The notes under the pieces: model-generated
The model's input: the letters and a program-made list of their open reading frames with translations, nothing else
Database searches by the model: none
What the model was told of the DNA's origin: nothing
Assembly (NCBI RefSeq): GCF_003814875.1
Contig: NZ_RKQF01000001.1
Location: 11,222,001-11,286,000, forward strand
Origin: Streptomyces sp. Ag109_O5-1
GTDB taxonomy: Bacteria > Actinomycetota > Actinomycetes > Streptomycetales > Streptomycetaceae
DNA: 64,000 bases
Direction of reading: 5' to 3'
Shown: positions 7,958-15,916 of the stretch, piece after piece
How positions within the stretch are numbered: position 1 is the stretch's first letter
Layout: the number at the start of each line of letters is the position of its first letter
Program-made: the position numbers and the translations under genes

Positions 7958-8977
7958 TCAGCCGATGCTCAGGTCGTCGACGTAGCCGCGATAGCCGCCC
8001 GTGGCGTCCGGATGGTCGTAGCCGAGCAGGATCTTGCTGATCGTCTGCCCTGCCTTGAGCGCGCCGAGGTTCACGGTCACGTGATTCCATGTGTCGAGCG
8101 TGAGGTGACCGCACTGGTCGGCCGGATGCAGACCGGACCCGGCGTCCCGCAGGTTGCTGCCGTCGGTGAAGATCAGGTCGACGGCGACGCAGGTGCTGTC
8201 GTTCGAGCCCGCGCTCACCCACGGGGTGGTGGCGTTGGACTGCGGGAGGATCCGGTAGCTCAGCGTGGTTTCGCCGCGGACGGTGAGCGGTGCCCCGTTG
8301 AAGCCGTAGACCTGCATGTACGCGTGGTCGTACGACCCTCCGTTGGCATAGCCCGAGTACATCAGCGCGGCGTCGCCGGTGTGGGCCTGTTCGCCGGTGC
8401 GCACGGCCGCCTGGGGGCCCGAGAGCCCGCAGCACAGGCCGGTGATGCCGTAGTTGCCGTCTCCGTGGGTGTCGACGTTGTCGACGGCGTCGGTCCAGGT
8501 CGGCTGGGGCTGGCCGGTCTCGAAGCCCGTGGTGAGCGAACTGGTCGTGGCGGACTTGGCGGGCTGGGCCAGCTCACGCTGGACGGTGGCCAGGCAGGTG
8601 TCGGCCGGGGCGAGGTCGATTGTCTCGCCGACGGAGGTGTTCAGCTTGATCGTGGTGCCCGAGAGGGTCCCCTTGTGGACGCCGTCGGCGTAGTACTCCA
8701 TGGTCTTGCCGGGCCAGGGGTTGGTGAAGGTGAGCTTCCCGCCGGACTGGCTGGTGATCCGGAGGTATTCGACCGCGTTGTCCCGGATGCTGCTGGAGAC
8801 CAGGAAGTTGCCATAGGCGAGCAGGCCGCCGAACTTGGCGTTCGAGTCGGTGGGCCAGTTCGGGAAGACCTTGATGTCCTTCTGGAACGTCTGAGGCTCG
8901 GGGCCACGGGCCGTCGCCGCGCCTCTTGCGTCGACGGCCAGGGTGCCGAAAGCTCCGGCGATGACGTTATTCGACAT
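7958..8977 (-). pseudogene. C-terminal part of a secreted glycoside hydrolase
   Basis: The frame ends normally at 7958 but has no signal peptide and no catalytic domain. Residues about 30-120 (FQKDIKVFPNWP, SSIRDNAVEYLRITSQSGG, FTNPWPG) look like the C-terminal beta domain of large fucosidase-type (GH95/GH65-like) enzymes. Residues about 145-339 (GFETGQPQPTWTD, CCGLSGP, HTGDAALMYSGYANG, CVAVDLIFTDGSNLRD, CGHLTLDTWNHVTVNLG, GYRGYVDD) match an accessory beta-sandwich found at the end of Streptomyces mannosidase- and fucosidase-type hydrolases. The first 25 residues read as filler. I interpret it as a 5'-deleted gene; an expressed carbohydrate-binding fragment cannot be excluded. Confidence 0.65.
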
Positions 8978-9485
8978 GGGCTGTGAAGGGATGGCGACGG
9001 CTCGGAATGCGCCCGTCCGGGTGGGCTTCTGGGCGGCTCCCCGGGCCGGCCTGGGGAGGGCATCCCGGGCCGGTCTCGGCGCGGTGGTCCCTCGGATCTT
9101 GGCGACGACTCTCGGCGGTCACGGCTCTCAGAGGGCAGGGCAGAGGGCACGGACCCGGCCGGGCGGGCGGCGCCCCTCGTTCCGGCGTGCACCACTGGCC
9201 GAAAGCCGATGAAGTTCCGCCAGGTTGGACCGGATTGCATCGAAGCGTGCACTGGAAATACTTAGCTAAGCAACTATATGCTCCCCAATGGGGGCGGTTG
9301 GCGAACGCAGCCGGACGTCGCCACGCGAACCGTGTTGCCGCCGTGGCTGATCGGCTTCGTGGTTACACAACATGTCAAGCGAGTCGCTGTTCCGCCGGTT
9401 GACTGCCGTCCGGCGCGGACGTGGGTGGCAGTTTCCGGTGGTGCCGCAGTGATGTTGAGATCAACCACTCCTGGAAGGAAGTGCC
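8978..9485. promoter_or_regulatory. Upstream region of the FHA-FAD gene with a palindrome
   Basis: About 500 bases with no gene that I recognise. At 9261-9270 lies CTTAGCTAAG, a perfect palindrome in a locally AT-rich stretch, followed by CAACTATATG; this type of TTAGCTAA box is typical of MarR-class operators in actinomycetes. The FHA-FAD gene starts about 215 bases further on, with GGAAGGAA at 9473-9480 as its ribosome site. Confidence 0.4.
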
Positions 9486-11387
9486 GTGGCACCGGTGCTG
9501 GTCGGACTCGAAGGTCTGCTGGCGGGGGAGCGCATCCCGGTCCTGGACACCCGCGTCACCTTCGGACGTAACTCGGAGAACACGGTCGTCATCTCGAGCC
9601 TGAGCGTCTCCCGCTTCCATGCGGAGATCGTCTTCGACGAGGACGAGGGTTACGTACTGCGTGACTTGGACAGCAGCAACGGCACCCTGGTCAACGGCGA
9701 GGAGGTGACGTCCCGCCTGCTGCAGCCCGGTGACGAGATCTCCTTGGGCGACCAGGAGTTCCGATTCGAAGTGGCAGACGCCATGGAGACGCTGATGGCG
9801 CTCTCCCTGCCCCGGTCCGTGACACACGGTCCGGAGGAGCAGGGGCCCGTCCTGCGGGTCACCGTGGCCGGCGGAGGTCCCGTCGGGCTGTCACTCGCGC
9901 TGCTGCTGGAGCACTTCCTCGGATCCCAGGTGAAGATCACCGTCTACGACGGCAGGTGGCGCAAGGAGGGCCGCACCGTCGTCTGGAAGAGCCAGGACGA
10001 GGGCAACGTACGGCGCCAGCAGGTGGTGACCGTACAGAGCCGCCAGTATCTGGCGTGGCCGGAAGAGGTGCAGAACCGCCTCTTCGACCCGGAGCACTAC
10101 ACGGAGATGTGGCCCTCGGGCCCGGACTCCGTCGGCGACCACAGCCCGCGCAACATGCGCATCGCCTACATCGAGGACCGGCTGCTGGAGCTGGCGAACG
10201 AGAAGCGGGACCGGATACGCCTCATTCCCGCCCGCTTCGACGCGGCGGAGGAGCAGGAGGCGCTCGCCACCCAGCACGTCCTCGCGATCTGTGACGGCGG
10301 CCGGTCACGTACCCGGGAGCACTTCGCCGCCCGGTTCGGCAAGGCCGACGAGTCGATCTACTCCCTCGACGGCCGCCACCTGCAGGACGTCGTGCTCGGC
10401 CTGCGTGTCAAGTCGGGCCTGCCCGACCCGATGGCGGTGCTGATGACGGTCGCGCAGAACCGCTTCCTGCTCAACTCGCTCCGCGGCGAGGGCTTCTTGA
10501 ACATGCGGCTGACCGACGCCGAGGCTGCGGAGGTCATCGGCCTCGACCCGGTCCGGCGCGTCTTCGAGGAGTGCATCGCCTCCCGGCCGTGCCTGATGAA
10601 CCGCGACGAGTACGGCGACTTCCAGTGCTCGACGCACGGCACGCTGTTCCTGCCCGCCCTGGTCAAGGGCTCCCCGCTGTGGCGCCGGGTCCGTGAGGGC
10701 CTGCTGCTGTTCGGCGTCGAGTCCGACGACCTGTCGGCGGTGACGAGCTTCCGCCTGGACATGGTGCAACGGCCCCGCTTCTCGGCCGAGTTGCTGCCCC
10801 CCACCGCCAACTCGCCGGGCACCTACGGCTTCCTGCTCGGCGATGCCGCCAACGCCATCCACTTCTGGCCTGGCCGCGGCCTCAACAGCGGCCTCGCCTC
10901 GGCGATTTCCCTGGCCCGCTCCCTCAACGGGGCATGGAACGGCAGGTCGTTCAGGGACGCGGACTTCCTCCGCCACGAGGCGGCGATGTCGATGCTGCAG
11001 TACCGGCACAAGAGCCGGGCGTGGAAGGCGATGGTCACCACGGACGACCGTGGCGTCACCTGGGCGATCAAGGACATCATCGGCCACGGCATCGACGGGA
11101 TCCCCGAAGAACCCGACCGCGAGGCGGACACCAAGACGCTGCTGGAACGGATGCAGGCCATCCGCTCCCGCCTCGCCTCCCGCCTGCCAGGAATGCCGGA
11201 CGACGAGGCGATCCTGGACCGTCTGAGCACACTCCAGCCCGCCACCTTGCGCATGCTCGTCCTCAGCGGCGCGTGGGACACGCTGACGATGGGCGGCGAG
11301 GAGGTCGACATCGACATCTTCTACGGCCAGGACTCGTCCGCGGCCGCCGCGGCGGTGGAGGCGCTGGAGCCGGCCGCCCCGGCCTAG
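9486..11387 (+). CDS. FHA domain fused to a FAD-dependent monooxygenase-like domain
   Basis: A 633-residue two-domain protein. Residues about 1-98 are a forkhead-associated (FHA) domain, which binds phosphothreonine peptides: GR at 27-28, SRFH at 42-45, and SSNGT/LVNG at 63-71 are the expected signature. After a short linker, LRVTVAGGGPVGLSLALLL (about 123-141) is the FAD-binding start of a group A flavin monooxygenase-like fold; GDAANAIHFWPGRGLNSG near residue 452 is the second FAD motif and resembles the MICAL-type enzymes. The remainder is a helical tail without a known domain. Start GTG 9486 has GGAAGGAA 5 bases upstream. It stands alone between a glycosidase remnant and an SDR gene, with a hairpin after the stop. 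Domain calls are firm; substrate and the kinase partner are unknown. Confidence 0.88.
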   Translation: MAPVLVGLEGLLAGERIPVLDTRVTFGRNSENTVVISSLSVSRFHAEIVFDEDEGYVLRDLDSSNGTLVNGEEVTSRLLQPGDEISLGDQEFRFEVADAMETLMALSLPRSVTHGPEEQGPVLRVTVAGGGPVGLSLALLLEHFLGSQVKITVYDGRWRKEGRTVVWKSQDEGNVRRQQVVTVQSRQYLAWPEEVQNRLFDPEHYTEMWPSGPDSVGDHSPRNMRIAYIEDRLLELANEKRDRIRLIPARFDAAEEQEALATQHVLAICDGGRSRTREHFAARFGKADESIYSLDGRHLQDVVLGLRVKSGLPDPMAVLMTVAQNRFLLNSLRGEGFLNMRLTDAEAAEVIGLDPVRRVFEECIASRPCLMNRDEYGDFQCSTHGTLFLPALVKGSPLWRRVREGLLLFGVESDDLSAVTSFRLDMVQRPRFSAELLPPTANSPGTYGFLLGDAANAIHFWPGRGLNSGLASAISLARSLNGAWNGRSFRDADFLRHEAAMSMLQYRHKSRAWKAMVTTDDRGVTWAIKDIIGHGIDGIPEEPDREADTKTLLERMQAIRSRLASRLPGMPDDEAILDRLSTLQPATLRMLVLSGAWDTLTMGGEEVDIDIFYGQDSSAAAAAVEALEPAAPA

Positions 11388-11438
11388 GGAGTGACGTCCG
11401 GATCTGCTCGGCGACGCGGGGCTTGGTGCGCGAAGCGG

Positions 11439-11461
11439 GCCGCCCGTTGACGTCGGGCGGC
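11439..11461 (+). terminator. Hairpin after the FHA-FAD gene
   Basis: GCCGCCCG at 11439-11446 pairs with CGGGCGGC at 11454-11461 over a 7-base loop, about 50 bases after the stop. It could serve the FHA-FAD gene and the convergent SDR gene. Confidence 0.5.
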
Positions 11462-11589
11462 TCCGAACCGGCGCCCTGAACCGTCCCCACTGCTGCGGAT
11501 CTCGACTGCGCCGGTGCCCGCGAACCCGAGCCCATCGCTCGTCGTCCCTCGACGGTCCCGGCGGGTCGTCGGTCCGGGTCAGGGCGGCT

Positions 11590-12282
11590 TCACCATGGGA
11601 GGTTCCCGGACCGGTCGATGAACTGCCCCGTCGGCCCGTCCGGGCCGATCGTCGCGAGGGCCACGATGGACTCGGCGCCCTCGGCGACGCTGTGTCCGAG
11701 GCCGCCGGTGAAGTCGGTCGCGGTCTGCCCGGGGTCGGCGGCGTTGACCCTCACGTCCTTCAGTTCCTTGGCGTACTGGGTCGTGAGCATCGTGACCGCG
11801 GCCTTCGACGCGGAGTAGAGGGGCAGGGCGTACTGCGACTCGATCCGTGCCGGGTCCTGGGTCATGCCGAAGGAACCCATCCCGCTGGACACGTTGACGA
11901 TGACGGGGTTCGACGACTTGCGCAGCAGCGGGAGGAACGCGTGGGTGACGCGCACGATCCCGACGACGTTGACGTCGAGCACGGCGCTCATGTCGGCCGC
12001 GGTGTACTCCTCGGCTGGGCCGACCCGGCCGAGGACGCCGGCGTTGTTGACGAGGACGTCGATCGTTCCCTCGTGCGCGGCGACGTCGGCGGCCGCGGCC
12101 TCGACCGAGGCGTCGTCGGTCACGTCGATCCGGACGAACCGGGCGCCTAGCGACGCGGCCGCAGCGCGGCCGCGTTGGGGGTCGCGGGCACCGATGAGGA
12201 CGGTGTGCCCCGTCTCGACGAGGCGACGAGCGGTTTCAAGACCGAGGGACTTGTTGGCCCCGGTGATGAACGTGGTGGTCAT
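11590..12282 (-). CDS. SDR family NAD(P)-dependent oxidoreductase
   Basis: A 230-residue classical short-chain dehydrogenase. It begins TTFITGANKSLGLETARRL (the TGxxxGxG nucleotide site), has NNAGV near residue 84, a serine in NVSSGMGS, and the YSASKAA motif with the catalytic tyrosine and lysine. The ATG at 12282 has GAAGGAG directly upstream and is a better start than the longer frame. It lies downstream of, and in the same direction as, the XRE regulator gene, with 153 bases between them. Substrate unknown; proteins of this subgroup are often annotated as carbonyl reductases. Confidence 0.9.
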   Translation of the reverse strand: MTTTFITGANKSLGLETARRLVETGHTVLIGARDPQRGRAAAASLGARFVRIDVTDDASVEAAAADVAAHEGTIDVLVNNAGVLGRVGPAEEYTAADMSAVLDVNVVGIVRVTHAFLPLLRKSSNPVIVNVSSGMGSFGMTQDPARIESQYALPLYSASKAAVTMLTTQYAKELKDVRVNAADPGQTATDFTGGLGHSVAEGAESIVALATIGPDGPTGQFIDRSGNLPW

Positions 12283-12435
12283 GTCGACTCCTTCTGACTC
12301 CGAACAGCATCGTCGTGCGCTGCTCACGGACTCGATGCTGGGTCCTCGGGAGTGTCGGCGGGAGCTACGGGACTTCCTGGTACAGCGCGTACCACGCAGC
12401 AGCCGGGCCCAACGCGCGAGACGGAACTCGGGTCT

Positions 12436-13269
12436 TCATCCCTGAGGAGACATCCTCTGAACACCGACGGCGGTAAGGAGTTCGAGTTTGCTGCGGGCGT
12501 CGGTGTCCGGCTGCGGTGTGTACACCACAAGACGGAGGCTCGTGTCCTGGGTGGTGAGGACGTCGGAGTTCAAGGCGATGTCTCCGACCTCCGGGTGTTC
12601 GACAAGTTTGTGCGAGCTCTCGTGGCCACCCACCGATCGGCGGCTCCACAACCGGCGGAACCGTGGGTTGCCGTTCAACCTCGAAATCAGCGTCGCGACA
12701 TCGGGATCGTCGGGGTACCGGCTCGTCGTCGCGCGCAGGTCGGCGATGAGGGACTCCTCGAACGCCGCCCGCTCGGCTGCGGTCTGCCGGACCCGGGGCA
12801 GCTCACCCAGGAACTGCCAGAGCAGGACGTTCCGGTCTGCCGCGCGGTGGACCGTGGGATCGCCGAACGTGGCCGTGAACAGCGGATTCCAGTACAGCAA
12901 CTGCCAAGTGGCGTCGTAGATCGACAGTGGGTTGCCGGCGAGCTGGTCCACGATCCGGTACAGGCTTTCCGGGATCATTCGCGGAACCCGGCTCGGGTCC
13001 GCGGCGTGACCGGCCATGCGGAGGAGGTGAGCGTGCTCGTCGCCGGACAGGCGCAGGGCGCGAGCCAGAGCGGAACACACCTGCGCCGACGGCGTTGCCA
13101 CCCGTCCCTGCTCGAGTCGGACCACGTACTCGACCGAGATGCCGGCCAGTGTCGCCAGCTCCGCGCGTCGCAGACCGGGAACCCGACGGGGTGAGCCCTG
13201 CGCGAACCCCACCGTCGCGGGGTCCAGCCGGTCCCGCCACGCCCGCAGCGCGGCACCGAGTTGATCCAT
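12436..13269 (-). CDS. XRE family regulator with MmyB-like ligand domain
   Basis: A 277-residue regulator: an N-terminal HTH (RRVPGLRRAELATLAGISVE, then YVVRLEQGR to about residue 57) followed by the MmyB-like domain (YDATWQLLYWNPLFTATFG, LWQFLG, then the HKLVEHPEVGDIALNSDVL and LRLVVYTPQP end). The family often binds small ligands such as fatty acids and controls a neighbouring oxidoreductase; here the SDR gene directly downstream is the natural target. I chose ATG 13269; the frame is open further upstream but the added text is not family-like. It is one of three such genes in the window (two intact, one broken). Confidence 0.9.
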   Translation of the reverse strand: MDQLGAALRAWRDRLDPATVGFAQGSPRRVPGLRRAELATLAGISVEYVVRLEQGRVATPSAQVCSALARALRLSGDEHAHLLRMAGHAADPSRVPRMIPESLYRIVDQLAGNPLSIYDATWQLLYWNPLFTATFGDPTVHRAADRNVLLWQFLGELPRVRQTAAERAAFEESLIADLRATTSRYPDDPDVATLISRLNGNPRFRRLWSRRSVGGHESSHKLVEHPEVGDIALNSDVLTTQDTSLRLVVYTPQPDTDARSKLELLTAVGVQRMSPQG

Positions 13270-13291
13270 GCACACCAGTTTCCCGCACCCA

Positions 13292-13507
13292 TCACACCGC
13301 CGGGTGGTACGCCCAGGCCCACGAAGTCCCGAAGACGTGGAAGACAAGCCAGCCGCCGGGGGTGGTGTCCGGTTTCTCGTGGAGCGAGGTGAAGCCGATG
13401 CCGCGCCCGCGCAGCTCGGCGACCATGTTGATGGGGTCCTGGAGGCTGCGGCCGCAGCGGTCGAGTGAGGGGACCACAAGCGTGTCGCCCGCGTCGAGCT
13501 GCCGCAC
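13292..13507 (-). pseudogene. Serine recombinase (resolvase) fragment
   Basis: The frame reads LDAGDTLVVPSLDRCGRSLQ, then ELRGRGIGFTSLHEKPDTT and GGWLVFHVF, which is the middle of a resolvase/invertase catalytic domain. The N-terminal catalytic serine region and everything after the FHVF helix are missing. A non-mobile remnant. Confidence 0.75.
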
Positions 13508-13535
13508 CAGTTTCTGCCCGCTGCTGCTGCCCTCG

Positions 13536-13574
13536 TTGATCGTGCCGCGGCGGTCTCCGCTGCGGCACGATCAA
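13536..13574 (-). terminator. Hairpin after the SDR gene
   Basis: TTGATCGTGCCGC at 13536-13548 pairs perfectly over 13 bases with 13562-13574, loop 13 bases. It starts 20 bases after the stop of the leftward SDR gene at 13594 and separates it from the recombinase fragment. Confidence 0.7.
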
Positions 13575-13593
13575 GGGCCGGCGGGGCCTGGTG

Positions 13594-14271
13594 TCAGCGG
13601 CTGAAGACGCGTTCAGCCTTGTCGCGGTGGATGGTGTGCAATTCCCAGTAGACCGGGGAGATCTCCTCGGGCTGGGCTGTCGGGAAGCCGGGGACGACCG
13701 ACATGCCGATGGACACGTCGATGCCGACGTGGGCGGCCTGGACCCCGCTGTCGGCCAGCTCCTTGTGCAGGTTGATCGCCCAGTTGCGCAGGGCCGCGGC
13801 GGCGGCGTTGACGTTGCCGACCTGCGGTACCGGGTCGATGGATCCGGCGCCGGTGGTGTAGAGCAGGGTGCCGGCGCCGGCCCGGCGCATCGCGGGCAGC
13901 ACCGCCTGGGTGGCGGCGATGGCCCCGTAGAGCTGGAAGTCCATCTCGTGCTGCACATGTGCCGGTGCGGTCGCGCTCGGGGTGGTCAGGGTGGTGGAGT
14001 CGAAGCCGCCGACCGGTGAGTACTCCAGGACGTCGATGCCGCCGAAGTGCGCGGCGGCGGCTCGCAGGGCTCCGGTGAGGGCGTCGCGGTCGAGGACGTC
14101 GGCCCGGAAGGCGGCGGCGGTGATGCCGTCGGCGGCCAGCTTGGCGGCCAGGTCGTCGAGCTTGGCGCGGTTGCGGGAGATCAGGGCGACGTCGTGGCCG
14201 TGGGAGCCGAAGGTTCGGGCGATGGCGAGGCCCAGCTGGGGGCCGGCGCCGACGATGGCGATGGTGGGCAT
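13594..14271 (-). CDS. SDR family oxidoreductase
   Basis: A 225-residue short-chain dehydrogenase-like protein. The nucleotide site is IVGAGPQLGLAIARTFG near the start, and the NRAKLDDLAAKL helix follows a strand ending in SRN, suggesting NADP preference. The usual NNAG is replaced by EYSPVGG and the YxxxK catalytic pair is not evident (GNVNAAAAALRNW occupies that place), so this may be an atypical or non-catalytic member. It is transcribed away from the TetR gene, and the 130-base gap between them contains repeated operator-like sequences, so TetR control is likely. Confidence 0.87.
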   Translation of the reverse strand: MPTIAIVGAGPQLGLAIARTFGSHGHDVALISRNRAKLDDLAAKLAADGITAAAFRADVLDRDALTGALRAAAAHFGGIDVLEYSPVGGFDSTTLTTPSATAPAHVQHEMDFQLYGAIAATQAVLPAMRRAGAGTLLYTTGAGSIDPVPQVGNVNAAAAALRNWAINLHKELADSGVQAAHVGIDVSIGMSVVPGFPTAQPEEISPVYWELHTIHRDKAERVFSR

Positions 14272-14296
14272 GGGAAGCCTTCCGTCGAGTAGAGGT

Positions 14297-14382
14297 GGAT
14301 AGGGCTATCCGTTTTCGGATCCGGAAAGCCCTATCCGGTTCGCTGGCTGAGCGTAGCACGGGAATCGGATAGGGCCTTCCGG
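14297..14382. promoter_or_regulatory. Repeated operator sites between SDR and TetR genes
   Basis: Two 18-base copies in opposite orientation, CCGGAAAGCCCTATCCGG at 14321-14338 and the near reverse complement TCGGATAGGGCCTTCCGG at 14365-14382, plus a shorter palindrome GGATAGGGCTATCC at 14297-14310. Each is itself nearly palindromic. They lie across both divergent promoters, so they are very likely the operators of the adjacent TetR protein, repressing both its own gene and the SDR gene. Confidence 0.75.
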
Positions 14383-14400
14383 TTTGCTAGGGTGGTCGGC

Positions 14401-15114
14401 ATGACCCCTCGGGACCAGCACACCGGTGGCACCGGCAGCACGGCCGATCCAGCCGCTCAGCCGCTGCGCAGCGATGCGGAGCGCAATCGGGCGCGGATCA
14501 TCGCCGCCGCGCGCACGGTGTTCGGCCGCGACGGGCTGAACGCGTCGATGGCCTCGGTCGCGCGGGAGGCCGGGGTAGGGATCGCCACGATGTTCCGCCG
14601 TTTCCCCACCAAGGAAGAACTGGTCGCGGCCGTCTTCGCGGACCGGATGGACGCCTACGTGCAGGCCACCAGAGAGGCGCTGGCCGACCCCGACCCGTGG
14701 CGCGGCTTCAGCGGCTACATCGAGACGGTCTGCGCGATGCAGGCCGCCGACCGCGGCTTCGCCGACGTCCTGACGATGAGCCTGCCCGGGGCCGAGGCCC
14801 TGGAGGCGTGTCGCGCCGAGGCGTATCAGGGCTTCCTGGAGCTCATCGCCCGCGCCCAGGACAGCGGAGACCTGCGCGAGGACTTCACCAGCCGGGACCT
14901 GGTCCTGCTGCTCATGGCCAATGCCGGCGTCCTGAGCGCCACCGGCGACGCTGCCCCCGACGCCTGGCGCCGTCCGGTCGCCTGGATGATCCAGTCCTTC
15001 AGGACGCCCGCCCGTGGCCCGCTGCCGGACCCGCCGGAGGATGCCGCCCTGTATCAGGCCATGCGGCGCACCAGCCTGGGCATCACCTCGACGGAGGCCG
15101 GGAAGGGGAACTGA
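14401..15114 (+). CDS. TetR family transcriptional regulator
   Basis: A 237-residue TetR repressor. The N-terminal HTH is at about residues 24-70 (RNRARIIAAARTVFGRDGLN, ASMASVAREAGVGIATMFRRF), followed by a TetR C-terminal dimerisation and ligand domain of the type often seen beside SDR genes. A GTG at 14392 is an alternative start; ATG 14401 has GGGTGG upstream. It faces the SDR gene across repeated palindromic sites, which it most likely binds. Confidence 0.9.
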   Translation: MTPRDQHTGGTGSTADPAAQPLRSDAERNRARIIAAARTVFGRDGLNASMASVAREAGVGIATMFRRFPTKEELVAAVFADRMDAYVQATREALADPDPWRGFSGYIETVCAMQAADRGFADVLTMSLPGAEALEACRAEAYQGFLELIARAQDSGDLREDFTSRDLVLLLMANAGVLSATGDAAPDAWRRPVAWMIQSFRTPARGPLPDPPEDAALYQAMRRTSLGITSTEAGKGN

Positions 15115-15140
15115 CCCCTGTCGGCGGAGCGCCGTGCCGG

Positions 15141-15854
15141 TCAGTCGAGCCGCACCCCCGTGCGCTCCTCCAGGGCTTGCAGAAGCCGGTCCTGGAACTT
15201 GGGGTCGTGCGCGGCCGGGTGCGGGTTCTGGGTGCGCTGGTGGTACCAGTAGCCGCCGGTGGGCGGCGTGATGTCGTCGTGGGTGGCCAGCCGGACCTGG
15301 GTCCGGTGGCCGGCCGTCAGGTCGTCGGTCGCCCCGGGGCCACCCATCCGGGTGGGCACCCAACCCGGATCGACGGCCTGGGCGGCCGTCCCCTCCCAGC
15401 GAGACGCGACGGCCATGGCCAAGGCGGTCACCCACAGCTTGCTGTCGCTGTAGGAGGCCGCGCCGTCGGCCAACGGCGCAAGGCCGGTGGAACCGCCCCG
15501 ATGCATCGAGCTGCTCAGGTAGATGAGCCGGGACGGCCTGTCCATGAGGGCCGTCAGCAGATAGGGCGCGATCGTGTTGACGGTGGCCGCCTCGGGGGTG
15601 TGCATGGTGCCGGCGTTGTGGATGACCGCGTCGAAGCGGCCGAACGCGGCGGCCTGCCGGGCAACACCGGGGATCTCGCCCATCTCGGCCAGATCCCCGG
15701 TGACCACGCCCGCCCACCGGCCCCCTCCTGCCGGCGCGGCGACGCGTGCCGGGGTACGGGCGTGGACGACGACGTCGTGCCCGCCTGCGGTCAGCGCGGT
15801 CGCCGTCGCGTAGCCGAGCCCGCTGGAGGCTCCTGTCACCAAGATCAGTGCCAT
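15141..15854 (-). CDS. SDR family oxidoreductase
   Basis: A 237-residue short-chain dehydrogenase. It has ILVTGASSGLGYATATAL at the N-terminus, HNAGT near residue 80, IYLSSSMH with the catalytic serine, and SYSDSKLWVTALA with tyrosine and lysine in the YxxxK arrangement. The later segment DPGWVPTRMGGPGA is typical of the subgroup. It follows the zinc alcohol dehydrogenase gene on the same strand with a 62-base gap, so the two probably form an operon. Substrate unknown. Confidence 0.9.
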   Translation of the reverse strand: MALILVTGASSGLGYATATALTAGGHDVVVHARTPARVAAPAGGGRWAGVVTGDLAEMGEIPGVARQAAAFGRFDAVIHNAGTMHTPEAATVNTIAPYLLTALMDRPSRLIYLSSSMHRGGSTGLAPLADGAASYSDSKLWVTALAMAVASRWEGTAAQAVDPGWVPTRMGGPGATDDLTAGHRTQVRLATHDDITPPTGGYWYHQRTQNPHPAAHDPKFQDRLLQALEERTGVRLD

Positions 15855-15916
15855 GTGCTCGGGTTCTCCGTCCGTGAGTCGGGGTGAGGGCGGGAGCGGG
15901 GCTGTGGGCCTGGCGC

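Noticed and set aside
8056..9402. Plus-strand frames over the glycosidase remnant and its upstream region
   Set aside because: No family text or start signals; they mirror minus-strand codons.
12348..13604. Plus-strand frames opposite the XRE gene
   Set aside because: Shadows of the XRE gene, with no family motifs.
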